From assembly GCF_030865425.1 (NCBI RefSeq), contig NZ_JAVFCB010000008.1, forward strand, positions 158,465 through 222,464: a DNA stretch of 64,000 bases. Reading direction: 5' to 3'. A program made the translations under genes and the position numbers. Within the stretch, counting starts at the first letter, position 1, and each line of letters opens with the position of its first letter. This document shows positions 8,508 to 16,469 of this stretch, in pieces. Source of the stretch: Microbacterium capsulatum. Its GTDB lineage: Bacteria > Actinomycetota > Actinomycetes > Actinomycetales > Microbacteriaceae. The notes under the pieces are model-generated. The model was not told the origin of the DNA and did no database searches. It saw only the letters and a program-made list of their open reading frames with translations.

Positions 8508-8522
8508 GCGGGCGGCCGACGG

Positions 8523-9380
8523 TCAGTCCGCCCGCACCCGACGGACGCGCTGGCGCTGGGCACCGAGGCCCTCGATCTCGATCGTCATCTCGTCACCGTG
8601 CCGCAGATACGGGAACCGTCCCGACAGGGCGACGCCTTGCGGCGTGCCGGTGTTGATCACGTCACCCGGGTCGAGCACCATGAACCGGCTGATCTCCTGG
8701 ACCAGCTGCAGCACGGCGAAGACCATGTCGGCAGTGGACGAGTCCTGCCTCGGCGCGCCGTTCACGGACGAGCGGAGCCGGAGCGCCTGCGGATCGACCT
8801 CGTCGGCCGGCACGAGCACGGGCCCCAGCGGGTTGAAGGTCTCGGCGCATTTCCCCTTCGACCACTGCCCGCCGGAGACCTCGAGCTGATACGCCCGCTC
8901 CGAGATGTCGTTCGACACCGCGTACCCGGCGATCACCTCGCGCGCGGCCTCGGGCGACGGCAGATAGCGCGCCGTCCTGCTGATCACCACGGCGAGCTCG
9001 ACCTCCCAGTCGACCTTCTCCGCCCCGGGCGGCAGGAGGACGGTGTCGAACGGGCCGACCACCGTGTTCGGGTGCTTCAGGAACAGCACCGGCTGCTCGG
9101 GGGGCTCCGCTCCCGACTCCGCGGCGTGGGCGGCGTAGTTCTGCCCGACGCAGATCACCGCGCCGGGGCGGGCGACCGGTGCCCCGACGCGAAGCCCCTC
9201 GACATCGGCCTCGGGGAGGGCGCCGCGGCCGAGGGCGTCCCGGATCCGGGCGATCCCGTCGGATGCGAGGAAGGCGCCGTCGATCTCGGCGGTGAGGGCG
9301 GAGAGATCGCGGACGACGCCGGCGTCGTCGCGGACGAAGGGGCGCTCGGCGCCGGGCTCTCCCAGACGCATCAGCTCCAT
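8523..9380 (-). CDS. Fumarylacetoacetate hydrolase-family protein (probable 2,4-diketo-3-deoxy sugar-acid hydrolase)
   Basis: A 285-residue cytoplasmic FAH-superfamily enzyme that cleaves a carbon-carbon bond in a diketo acid. Family features are ICVGQNYAAHA, the metal-binding acidic residues in VDWEVELAVV and the NDISERAYQ segment, followed by NTGTPQGVAL. Its size matches the family. In non-phosphorylative fucose and rhamnose-type pathways, FAH enzymes split 2,4-diketo-3-deoxy acids to pyruvate and a hydroxyacid. The enolase-type dehydratase and SDRs nearby fit that role. It is the last gene of a two-gene operon behind the 2-hydroxyacid dehydrogenase, with a 34-base gap. The exact substrate is inferred. 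Confidence 0.85.
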   Translation of the reverse strand: MELMRLGEPGAERPFVRDDAGVVRDLSALTAEIDGAFLASDGIARIRDALGRGALPEADVEGLRVGAPVARPGAVICVGQNYAAHAAESGAEPPEQPVLFLKHPNTVVGPFDTVLLPPGAEKVDWEVELAVVISRTARYLPSPEAAREVIAGYAVSNDISERAYQLEVSGGQWSKGKCAETFNPLGPVLVPADEVDPQALRLRSSVNGAPRQDSSTADMVFAVLQLVQEISRFMVLDPGDVINTGTPQGVALSGRFPYLRHGDEMTIEIEGLGAQRQRVRRVRAD

Positions 9381-9414
9381 GGGACCTCCTTCGGGGCGGA
9401 TCGGGTGACGGCCG

Positions 9415-10389
9415 TCAGCGGATCGCGTACGCGCGGTTCACGATCGCGGGCACCTCGTCGCCGGCGAGGAACCGGATGACGTTGCCGGCCGCGTGCACCG
9501 GGAGATCCTCCAGCGCCTGCGGCGAGTACCACGCGGCGTGCGGGCTCATCAGCACGTTCGGGGCGGCGCGCAGCGGCGAGTCCGCGGGGAGCGGCTCGAC
9601 CTCGAAGACGTCCAGCGCGGCGGCCCCGATCCTGCCGTCGATCAGCGCCTCGGCGAGCGCTCCCTCGTCGACGAGCGGACCGCGGCAGGTGTTCACGATG
9701 ACCGCGCCGGGCTTCATCCGGCCGAGCGCGGAGGCGCCGATCAGATGCCGGGTCTCCTCGGTCAGCGGCACGTGCAGGGTGAGCAGGTCTGCCACGGCGA
9801 TCGCGTCGTCGATCGACGCGGGTTCGCAGCCGGCGTCCCGGACGGCCTGCTCCGGCGCGTACGGATCGGCGACCACCACTCGGAAGCCGAGACCGCGGAG
9901 TCCGCGGGCGACGAGCGAGCCGATCCGCCCGAATCCGAGCACGGAAACCGTGGTGCGGGAGGGTCGCACGGCGAACGGGCGGGCATCGACCGCCCGCCAC
10001 ACACCCTCTCTGACCGCCCGGTCGTACGCGGCCAGCCCGCGCCCCTGCGCCATGATCATCGCGACCGTGTGCGCCGCGACCTCTTCGATGCAGTACTCCG
10101 GCGTGTTCGCGACCGCGATGCCGCGCTCGGTGGCCGCGGCGACGTCGATCATGTCGTAGCCGATGCCGAGCCTGCTGATGATGCGCAGACGGGGCAGGCG
10201 GTCCATCAGGGCGCCGTCGATGCGGTGCCACTGCACGATCAGGGCCTCAGCGTCGGCGCCGAGGGTGGCCAGGGTGTCGGCCGAGGTCTCCGGGGCGCGG
10301 ACCGCGCGCAGGCCCGCCGCGCGCAGCGTCCCCTCGGCGGCGTCGCCGGGCAGGTCGCAGTCGGTGATGAGCGTCAGGGGCGTCGTCAT
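9415..10389 (-). CDS. D-2-hydroxyacid dehydrogenase family protein
   Basis: A 324-residue NAD(P)-dependent oxidoreductase interconverting a 2-hydroxyacid and a 2-keto acid. The Rossmann motif GFGRIGSLVARGL is followed by the acidic ADPY. The catalytic Arg is in NTCRGPLVDEG, the Glu in DVFEVEPLP and the His in SPHAAWYS. It is the first gene of the leftward operon ahead of the FAH gene. The promoter region between it and the divergent SDR holds two copies of the palindrome attributed to the GntR/FCD regulator. It may process the hydroxyacid released by the FAH hydrolase. Confidence 0.88.
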   Translation of the reverse strand: MTTPLTLITDCDLPGDAAEGTLRAAGLRAVRAPETSADTLATLGADAEALIVQWHRIDGALMDRLPRLRIISRLGIGYDMIDVAAATERGIAVANTPEYCIEEVAAHTVAMIMAQGRGLAAYDRAVREGVWRAVDARPFAVRPSRTTVSVLGFGRIGSLVARGLRGLGFRVVVADPYAPEQAVRDAGCEPASIDDAIAVADLLTLHVPLTEETRHLIGASALGRMKPGAVIVNTCRGPLVDEGALAEALIDGRIGAAALDVFEVEPLPADSPLRAAPNVLMSPHAAWYSPQALEDLPVHAAGNVIRFLAGDEVPAIVNRAYAIR

Positions 10390-10396
10390 GAACGAA

Positions 10397-10408
10397 ATGC
10401 TATAGCAT
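10397..10408. promoter_or_regulatory. Candidate GntR/FCD operator, copy 1
   Basis: ATGCTATAGCAT is a perfect 12-base palindrome just upstream of the leftward 2-hydroxyacid dehydrogenase gene. Near-identical copies lie at 10448 and 15710, all at divergent promoters of the same cluster. Confidence 0.65.
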
Positions 10409-10447
10409 CTAGCAGATTCGCTCCAAGGACTTCTTTCCGATCCTCAT

Positions 10448-10459
10448 TTGCTATAGCGT
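10448..10459. promoter_or_regulatory. Candidate GntR/FCD operator, copy 2
   Basis: TTGCTATAGCGT matches the perfect palindrome at 10 of 12 positions. It ends 6 bases before the SDR start at 10466 and its TATAGC could be the -10 box, so a bound repressor would block transcription directly. Confidence 0.6.
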
Positions 10460-10465
10460 TTTCAC

Positions 10466-11215
10466 ATGACTGCTCGCCGCGCCCTCGTCACCGGCGCGAG
10501 CTCCGGCATCGGAGCCGCCGCCGCGCTGGAACTCGCCCGTGCGGGCGGCGCCGTCTGGATCACGTACGCGGGGCGCGCCTCCGAGGCGGCCCGCGTCGCC
10601 GACGAATGCCGCGACGCCGGCTCCCCCGACGTGCGGGTCTCGCAGCTCGACCTGCGGGGCCCGGAGTCGATCGCACGGCTCGTCGCCGAGGTCACCGCCG
10701 CCTGGGGCGCGCTCGAGGTGCTCGTGAACAACGGCGGCGTGTGCCCGTACGTGCCGTTCGACGAGATCGGGATCGAGGACTGGGATCTGGTGCTCGAGAC
10801 CAACGCCCGCGGCACGTTCCTGCTCACCCGCGGAGTCCTCCCGCTGCTGCGGGCCGGGAACGGCGACCGCTCCGTCGTCAACATCTCCTCGATCGCCGGC
10901 CAGGTCGGCGCGCTGCAGACCGGCATGCACTATGCCGCGAGCAAGGGCGCCCTGCTCGCGATCACCCGCAGCTTCGCCCGGATCCTCGCGAACGAGGGGA
11001 TCCGCGTCAACGCGGTGACACCGGGGCCCGTCGCGAGCGCGATCACCGACCAGCTCCAGGGCGAGGGACGGGAGAGGCTCGCCGGATCCATCCCCCTCGG
11101 CGCGTTCGGCGAACCGCAGGACGTCGCGTGGATCATCGCCGCCCTGGCGTCCGAACGCGCCCGGTTCATCACCGGGGCCACCTACGACGTCAACGGAGGA
11201 GTCCGCATTGACTGA
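10466..11215 (+). CDS. Short-chain dehydrogenase/reductase
   Basis: A 249-residue classical SDR, using NAD(P)H to interconvert an alcohol and a ketone. The cofactor motif is TGASSGIG at residues 8-15. NNGG replaces the usual NNAG, and the active-site serine and YAASK follow. The C-terminus ends in the usual DVNGGV. It diverges from the 2-hydroxyacid dehydrogenase across an operator-bearing 76-base gap and overlaps the next gene by 8 bases. Within this cluster it could be the sugar dehydrogenase or the 3-deoxy-ketoacid 4-dehydrogenase; sequence alone does not decide. Confidence 0.88.
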   Translation: MTARRALVTGASSGIGAAAALELARAGGAVWITYAGRASEAARVADECRDAGSPDVRVSQLDLRGPESIARLVAEVTAAWGALEVLVNNGGVCPYVPFDEIGIEDWDLVLETNARGTFLLTRGVLPLLRAGNGDRSVVNISSIAGQVGALQTGMHYAASKGALLAITRSFARILANEGIRVNAVTPGPVASAITDQLQGEGRERLAGSIPLGAFGEPQDVAWIIAALASERARFITGATYDVNGGVRID

Positions 11216-11549
11216 CCGGATCCGCACCGCCCTCGACACCGTGCAGGCGCAGCTCGACGCGTTCAACGCGCACGACCTCGACGCCTTCGTCGCGACCTAC
11301 GCCGCCGACGCGGTCATCGTCGGAGTCGCTCCAAAGCCGATCGCAGGAGAGCAGGCGATCCGTGCGTTCTACGAGCCACGGCTGCAGAACCCCGACCTGT
11401 CCTGCATGATCGAGACCAGCGTGCTGTTCGGCAGCCGCTGGGTCGTGGCGCGGGAGCAGGTCGTCAACGCCGGGGTCGCGACCGAGACCATCGCGACGTT
11501 CGACGTCGTCGACGGCCTGATCGCCCGCGCCTCGATGCTGAAAGCCTGA
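11208..11549 (+). CDS. SnoaL/NTF2-like small protein
   Basis: A 113-residue protein with the cone-shaped NTF2-like pattern: an N-terminal helix (QAQLDAFNAHDLDAFVATYA), an acidic/hydrophobic core and ITV-type strands. The family includes small isomerases, cyclases and binding proteins. I cannot assign a reaction. The start is TTG at 11208, preceded by GGAGGAG around 11196, and it overlaps the SDR stop by 8 bases. It is cotranscribed with the SDR and so shares the predicted FCD-regulator control. Confidence 0.75.
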   Translation: MTDRIRTALDTVQAQLDAFNAHDLDAFVATYAADAVIVGVAPKPIAGEQAIRAFYEPRLQNPDLSCMIETSVLFGSRWVVAREQVVNAGVATETIATFDVVDGLIARASMLKA

Positions 11550-11555
11550 CCCCGG

Positions 11556-12357
11556 TCAGCCGGCCGAACGGAACCGTGCGCGCAGGGCGGGGTCGATCGA
11601 CACGTCGCCGAAGGAGGATGTCCATCCGCCATCGATCGCGATCGACTGCCCCGTGACGTACGGCGCCTCCTCCGACAGCAGGAACGCCGTCAGCGCGGCC
11701 ACCTCCTCCGCGCGCGCGATCCGCGCCATCGGCGGGCCCTCCGCGAGCGCCCGGTTCCGCGGCCGCGGGGTCGGGCGAGGACGCGATCTGCGCCTCGAGG
11801 TGCGGGGTGCGGACCCCGCCCGGCGCGACGGTGTTCGCCCGGATGCCGAGTCCGCCGTAGGTGACGGCGACACTGCGGGTGAGCGCGTCGATCCCGCCCT
11901 TCGTGAACTCGTACACGGCGTGGTCGGGATGGCTGGCCCTGCCGTGGATCGAGCCGACGTTCACGATCGCGCCCGCGATCCCCTGGTCGACGAACGCCGA
12001 CACGGCCGTGCTGCACCCCCACACGTACCCGAACCCGTTGACGCCGATGATCTCCCGCACCGTCTCCTCGTCGAGGTCGTGCAGCGGGGTGTGCTTCGTG
12101 ATTCCGGCGTTGTTGACCCAGCCGGCCAGCGGCGCGAGGGCCATCGCCGCATCCGCCGCCCTCCGGTGCGCCTCGCGGGAGGCCGCATCGCCCAGGACGA
12201 CCGCGGCGCAGGCGCCGGACTCGACGCTTCCCGATCCGGCCGAGCGTTCGAGGCCGATGACGACCCACCCGTCCGCCGTCAGCCTCTCGGCCACGGCCCG
12301 GCCGATGCCCTTGCCGCTGCCGGTCACCACGGCGCTGCGGATGGCGGAGTCCGTCAT
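11556..12357 (-). pseudogene. Short-chain dehydrogenase/reductase with a one-base frameshift
   Basis: Two overlapping frames together make a complete SDR. The N-terminal part from the ATG at 12357 carries TGSGKGIG, NNAGI and the catalytic YEFTK. The C-terminal part in the next frame carries EEVAALTAFLLSEEAP and IDGGW. Removing one C from the + strand near 11755-11762 restores one 266-residue protein reading PDPAAANRALAEG across the junction. It is the last gene of the 15638-11556 operon and overlaps the dehydratase by four bases (ATGA). Either the gene is freshly inactivated or there is a sequencing error. If intact, it would be another sugar or ketoacid dehydrogenase. Confidence 0.85.
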
Positions 12358-13436
12358 CGCGTGCTCCTCTCGAAGTCGAAGACCCCCGGATCGAGCTCGA
12401 ACCCGAGCCCCGGAGTCTGCGGCGGTACGACCCGCCCGTCGAAGTCCGGGCCGCCGCGGACGAACACGGGCGCCGGGTCGTAGGGGTTCCCGCCGCGCGC
12501 GAAGGTCTCCACGCCGATGCCGAGATGCGCGGTGACCTCGGGCGAGACGTGGCCCGAGACGGGCACGCCGCGCTCCGCCGCCCACGCGATCATCTCCCGC
12601 GCCGGGGTCACGCCGCCGATGGCGACCACGTCGAGGCGCAGCACATCGACGGCCGCATGGTCGACGAGCGCGCGCAGGACCTCGGGATCCGTCACCTCGT
12701 CGCCCGCCGACACCGGCAGACCGGATGCTCGGCGGATGCGCGCGCAGCCTGCGACGTCCTCGGGGAGCAGCGGATCCTCCAGCCAGGCCAGCCGCGGATC
12801 GCCCCACTGCGCGATCTCGGCGAGCGCCTCGTCGGCGTCGCGCCAGCCGAAGCCGGCATCGACCACGAGGCCCGTGGCGGCGGGTAGTTCGCGGTTCAGT
12901 ATCCCGATCAGCTCCCGCATGTATCCGGGATCGGGCAGCCGGGAGATCTTGACGTTCGTCCAGCCGCCCGCCTGTGCGAGCACCTCATCCGCGACGGCGC
13001 GCGGCGGACGCTCCGGCGTCGGGTAGGCCGCCACGAGCATCGAGGGACGCGGGCCGTCTCCGGCGCCCAGCATCCGCCACAGCGGACGGCCGGCGCGACG
13101 GGCCGCGATGTCCCACAGCGCGATGTCGACGAGGCCGATCGCGCGCCGCACCAGGCCGACCCGCCCGACGATCGCGCTGCCGCGGAGCATCCGCTCCCAG
13201 GTCGCCTCCGGGTCGTCGGCGTCGGCGCCGATCGCATGCCCGGCGACGAGCCGCCCCACGATCTCGGCCATCGGCGCCTCGCGCGACAGGCAGTACGCGA
13301 CGCCGCGGGTGCCGTCCGCGGCGGTCGCGCGCACGGCACTGTACTCCCGGCGGGTCACCGTCATGGCGCCGAGCCGCAGCGGCGCGGGCAGGGGCAGCAC
13401 GGCCGTGGCCGTGTCGATCACCGCGAGCCCGGTCAT
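12354..13436 (-). CDS. Enolase-superfamily (mandelate racemase-like) sugar-acid dehydratase
   Basis: A 360-residue enzyme of the mandelate racemase/muconate lactonizing superfamily, probably removing water from a sugar acid to give a 2-keto-3-deoxy acid. Metal ligands appear in order: Asp in VVDAGFGW, Glu in WLEDPLLPE, and the acidic pair in SAGDEVTD. The catalytic His is in VSGHVSPE. The barrel lysine motif is reduced to VKIS, with one Lys where many relatives have KxK. ATGA overlaps join it to the SDRs on both sides, so it sits centrally in the sugar-acid operon. Epimerase or lactonizing activity remains possible. Confidence 0.85.
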   Translation of the reverse strand: MTGLAVIDTATAVLPLPAPLRLGAMTVTRREYSAVRATAADGTRGVAYCLSREAPMAEIVGRLVAGHAIGADADDPEATWERMLRGSAIVGRVGLVRRAIGLVDIALWDIAARRAGRPLWRMLGAGDGPRPSMLVAAYPTPERPPRAVADEVLAQAGGWTNVKISRLPDPGYMRELIGILNRELPAATGLVVDAGFGWRDADEALAEIAQWGDPRLAWLEDPLLPEDVAGCARIRRASGLPVSAGDEVTDPEVLRALVDHAAVDVLRLDVVAIGGVTPAREMIAWAAERGVPVSGHVSPEVTAHLGIGVETFARGGNPYDPAPVFVRGGPDFDGRVVPPQTPGLGFELDPGVFDFERSTR

Positions 13437-14194
13437 GACGGCTTCTTCGCGAGCGGGACGCCGTAGTCGACCATGAAGCCCCCGTCGACGTAGAGCGTCT
13501 GGCCGTTCATGTAGGCCGCCTGATCCGACACCAGGAAGCTGACCGCCGCGGCGATCTCGGTCGCGTCGCCGAGCCGCTTCGCGGGGATCCGGGAGAGGAT
13601 CGTGCCGAGGTCGAGCGTGCCCGCCTCGACGCCGTGGCGGAAGACGCCCGTGTCGACGTAGCCCGGCGCGACGGCGTTGACGCGCACCCCGCGCGCCGCC
13701 CATTCCGCGCCCGCGGTGGCCGTGAGCCCGATCACGGCGGCCTTGGTGGTCGCGTACGGCGCCCGCCCGGCCGAGCCGCGCGAGGACACCGACGAGATGT
13801 TCACGATGCGGCCCCCGCCGTGCTCGAGCATCCGGCGTCCGGCGGCCTGGAGGCAGGCGAACACGCCGTGCAGGTTCACATCGACGACCGCGGTCCACTC
13901 CTCCCAGGAGAGGTCCTCGATGCCGCGATGCCGCTGGATGCCGGCGTTGTTGACGAGCACCGCGATCGGGCCGAACTCGGCCTCGATCCCGGAGAACACG
14001 CGGTCGACGGCCGCAGGGTCGGTGACGTCGAGCTCGCGCCAGAGGATCCCGGCGTCCTCGCCCGACCCGGTGAGCCCCGGCACGCGGTCCGCGGCGATCA
14101 CGAGGTGGCCGTCGGCGGCCAGGCGCCGGCCGATCTCCCAGCCGATTCCGGCGGCTCCTCCGGTCACGACGGCGACGGGCTTCTGAACGGTCAT
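13433..14194 (-). CDS. Short-chain dehydrogenase/reductase
   Basis: A 253-residue classical SDR with TGGAAGIG, NNAGIQ, ISSVSSRG and the catalytic YATTK, ending YVDGGF. The ATG at 14194 is chosen because AGGAG lies 6 bases upstream; an in-frame ATG at 14206 has none. It is translationally coupled (ATGA) to the dehydratase downstream. In oxidative fucose-type pathways a paired SDR oxidises either the free sugar or the 3-deoxy-2-keto acid, and either role fits. It probably uses NAD(P) in the cytoplasm. Confidence 0.88.
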   Translation of the reverse strand: MTVQKPVAVVTGGAAGIGWEIGRRLAADGHLVIAADRVPGLTGSGEDAGILWRELDVTDPAAVDRVFSGIEAEFGPIAVLVNNAGIQRHRGIEDLSWEEWTAVVDVNLHGVFACLQAAGRRMLEHGGGRIVNISSVSSRGSAGRAPYATTKAAVIGLTATAGAEWAARGVRVNAVAPGYVDTGVFRHGVEAGTLDLGTILSRIPAKRLGDATEIAAAVSFLVSDQAAYMNGQTLYVDGGFMVDYGVPLAKKPS

Positions 14195-14240
14195 GTTTCT
14201 CCTCATCTCACGGGATTCTGCGGCTGCACGGACGGACGCA

Positions 14241-15638
14241 TCAGCGGCCGAGGAGCCCGGCGACCACGCGGCACGCGTGATCCTCGAGCAGGTCGAGCGC
14301 CCCGGACGCCAGCGGCGTCTGCCACGCCTGGTACATGCCCCGCTCGTACGCCTCGCGGGTGGGCAGGTAGACGAAGCCCGGGCCGTTGGTCAGATTCATC
14401 ACGACGATCGGCACGCCGGGGAACCGCGCCCGGAGCGTGCGCTGCAGCCGCGAGTACGCCTCGCCCGGATGCCCGAGCAGCACCGCGTCGCCGAATCGCC
14501 ACGCCCAGACCGGGTGCTGCACGGTCGGTCCGTCGATGTAGCCGTCGCGCAGGTTGCGGGCACGACTCAGCCGCTCCTCGCGCGAGCGGGGGTCGATGTC
14601 CTTCCACTCCTCGGCGAGGTCGTCGAGGGTCGGCAGGTCGCGAAGGGGCAGTTCGACGCTCGTCAGCGCGCCCGCGGCGGATCCGTCCGCGGCGGCGGGA
14701 CGGCCGGCCCAGATCGCCAACGGGGCGCCCGATTCGATCACGTCGTCGAGCGCGATCTCCTCGCCGGGCACCGGCAGCGCATCGAGGGCGGCCAGGACCG
14801 CATGCCCGAGCGAGCGGCCGTGCCGGTCGGCGACCGTCACGTCGCCGGTGTACTGCTCGCGCGGCGCGAGCTCCCCCGACGCGCCCTGCAGGAACAGGCA
14901 CGGCGCACCGGTCGCGGCCTCCACGGTCTCGCGCAGGGCGCCGACGTAGTCCGGCGACACGTCGCGGTTCTGCCAGGCGAGCGTCGTGGGGTGGCAGGCG
15001 TAGTTGACCAGCGTCGCGCGGACCACGCCGGCTGCGGTGACCCGGCCGATGACGACCGTGTCGTCCGCCTCGCCCTCGGGGTTGAAGCCCACCAGCGCGC
15101 GCCCGTTCAGGACGAGTTCGCGGTCCGCGGCGAGCGCGCAGCGTCCCTGCGTCCACTCGATCAGCCCCGGTTCGGCGCCGTCGAGCGCCTCCCGCCCCGC
15201 GGCGACGCCCCCGGCAGCCAGAGCCTCCAGGTATCCCGGGATGAGCTCGCCTCCGGGCAGGTGCGCGTCGGCGGCGCAGAGCACCGCCCCGGCATGCGTG
15301 TGCGAGAGCGAGAGCATGAGCTGGTCGGGCGCGAGGCCGAGACCGTCCAGGATCGCCTGCCGGACGCCCTGCTCGTCGGCGACGCGCCGCCACCAGGTGC
15401 CGTCGACGGCGAGCAGCACGCGCGGGCGCTCGTCGTCCGCGAGCAGCGCGAGCGCGGTGAGCGTGAACGGACGGTGCGCGCCCTCCGAGCGCTCCCAGTC
15501 GGCGGGGCCCCAGTTCTTGGCGCGGATCCCGACCGGCGGCGTGATGTCGCGCCGCGCGACGCCGACGCGCACGCGGGTGCGCGGCACGCGGATCCGGTCG
15601 CCGATCCTGGTCGCCGTCGACCCGATGTCCTGGTTCAT
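14241..15638 (-). CDS. Neutral/alkaline non-lysosomal ceramidase-like hydrolase
   Basis: A 465-residue protein resembling the N-terminal catalytic domain of neutral ceramidases. The early RRDITPPVG, the SLSHTHAGA motif with zinc-ligand histidines and NYACHPTT, a second histidine motif, are visible. ASGELAPRE follows. It lacks the C-terminal Ig-like domain of true ceramidases and has no signal peptide. Relatives of this size occur in bacterial carbohydrate operons without known activity, so amide or ester hydrolysis of a sugar derivative is an inference. It is the first gene of the leftward operon and faces the FCD regulator across a 128-base gap holding one predicted operator. Confidence 0.75.
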   Translation of the reverse strand: MNQDIGSTATRIGDRIRVPRTRVRVGVARRDITPPVGIRAKNWGPADWERSEGAHRPFTLTALALLADDERPRVLLAVDGTWWRRVADEQGVRQAILDGLGLAPDQLMLSLSHTHAGAVLCAADAHLPGGELIPGYLEALAAGGVAAGREALDGAEPGLIEWTQGRCALAADRELVLNGRALVGFNPEGEADDTVVIGRVTAAGVVRATLVNYACHPTTLAWQNRDVSPDYVGALRETVEAATGAPCLFLQGASGELAPREQYTGDVTVADRHGRSLGHAVLAALDALPVPGEEIALDDVIESGAPLAIWAGRPAAADGSAAGALTSVELPLRDLPTLDDLAEEWKDIDPRSREERLSRARNLRDGYIDGPTVQHPVWAWRFGDAVLLGHPGEAYSRLQRTLRARFPGVPIVVMNLTNGPGFVYLPTREAYERGMYQAWQTPLASGALDLLEDHACRVVAGLLGR

Positions 15639-15709
15639 CCGCTCACCTTCCGTCGTCCTGCTTCCGCACGGGCCGTCTCCTCGCATCGGTCGATCGCCCC
15701 GCGGACCGG

Positions 15710-15721
15710 ATGCCATAGCAT
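15710..15721. promoter_or_regulatory. Candidate GntR/FCD operator, copy 3
   Basis: ATGCCATAGCAT differs from the perfect palindrome at 10397 by one base. It lies between the leftward hydrolase operon and the rightward FCD regulator, so it may serve both promoters and give autoregulation. Confidence 0.65.
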
Positions 15722-15766
15722 CGGGAGGACGGCTCGCCGGAGCCCGCCGAGCCGCGAGAGGGAGCC

Positions 15767-16447
15767 ATGCGCACGGTGTCGGACCAGAACATCGCCGAGC
15801 AGGTCGCCGACGAGCTGCGCGCTGCGATCCACTCGGGCGAGCTGATGCCGGGAGAGCGCCTGGTCGAGCGCACGCTCGCGAAGCAGCTCGGCGTCAGCCA
15901 CATCCCGGTGAGGGAGGCGCTCACCCGGCTCGCCGAGGAGCGGCTCGTCGTGCGGGAGCCGCGGCGCGGGGCGCGGGTCGCGGAGCTCACCGCGCAGGAT
16001 CTCGAGGAGATCTCGAGTCTGCGCATCGTGCTGGAGCAGTTCATGGCGATCCGCGTGCAGGAGCGCTGGGACGACGCGGCGGCGCAGCGGCTGCAGGGCA
16101 TCCTCACCGCGATGGACGCTGCCCCGATCGGCGACATGGCCGAGGTGCTGCGTCAGGACCGCGCCTTCCATGAGGCGCTCGCCGAGCTGTCCGGGCACCG
16201 CTTCGTCACCGAACTGAACGCGCAGCTGCGCGGACGCATCGCCGGGTTCATCCAGGCCGCGAACGCCGCCCTCCCCCCGGCAGGGCAGGCCGAGCACGTG
16301 CGCAGCCACCGCCTCATCTACGACGCGATCGCGAGCGGAGACCCCGACGCCGTGCGCGCGGTGATCGCGGCGCACGTCACCCAGGCCGCGGACCGGATCG
16401 CGCCGCTCGCCGGCGGACGTCCCGCGGGCGAGTCCGTGGAGGAGTGA
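15767..16447 (+). CDS. GntR-family regulator, FadR/FCD subfamily
   Basis: A 226-residue regulator. Residues 5-70 form the winged helix-turn-helix (SGELMPGERLVERTLAKQLG, then VSHIPVREALTRLAEE). The rest is the all-helical FCD ligand domain with metal-type histidines (FHEALAELSGH and RSHRLIYDAI). FCD regulators commonly sense sugar acids or other organic acids. The start follows GAGAGGGAG. Three ATGCTATAGCAT-like palindromes in this cluster fit the size and symmetry of FCD operators, so this gene probably controls the 10389, 10466 and 15638 transcription units and itself. Confidence 0.9.
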   Translation: MRTVSDQNIAEQVADELRAAIHSGELMPGERLVERTLAKQLGVSHIPVREALTRLAEERLVVREPRRGARVAELTAQDLEEISSLRIVLEQFMAIRVQERWDDAAAQRLQGILTAMDAAPIGDMAEVLRQDRAFHEALAELSGHRFVTELNAQLRGRIAGFIQAANAALPPAGQAEHVRSHRLIYDAIASGDPDAVRAVIAAHVTQAADRIAPLAGGRPAGESVEE

Positions 16448-16469
16448 CTCGCGGCGGGACGGGACCGGG

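Noticed and set aside
8508-8522. Intrinsic terminator between the convergent lactonase and FAH genes
   Set aside because: The 15-base gap has no hairpin followed by a T run.
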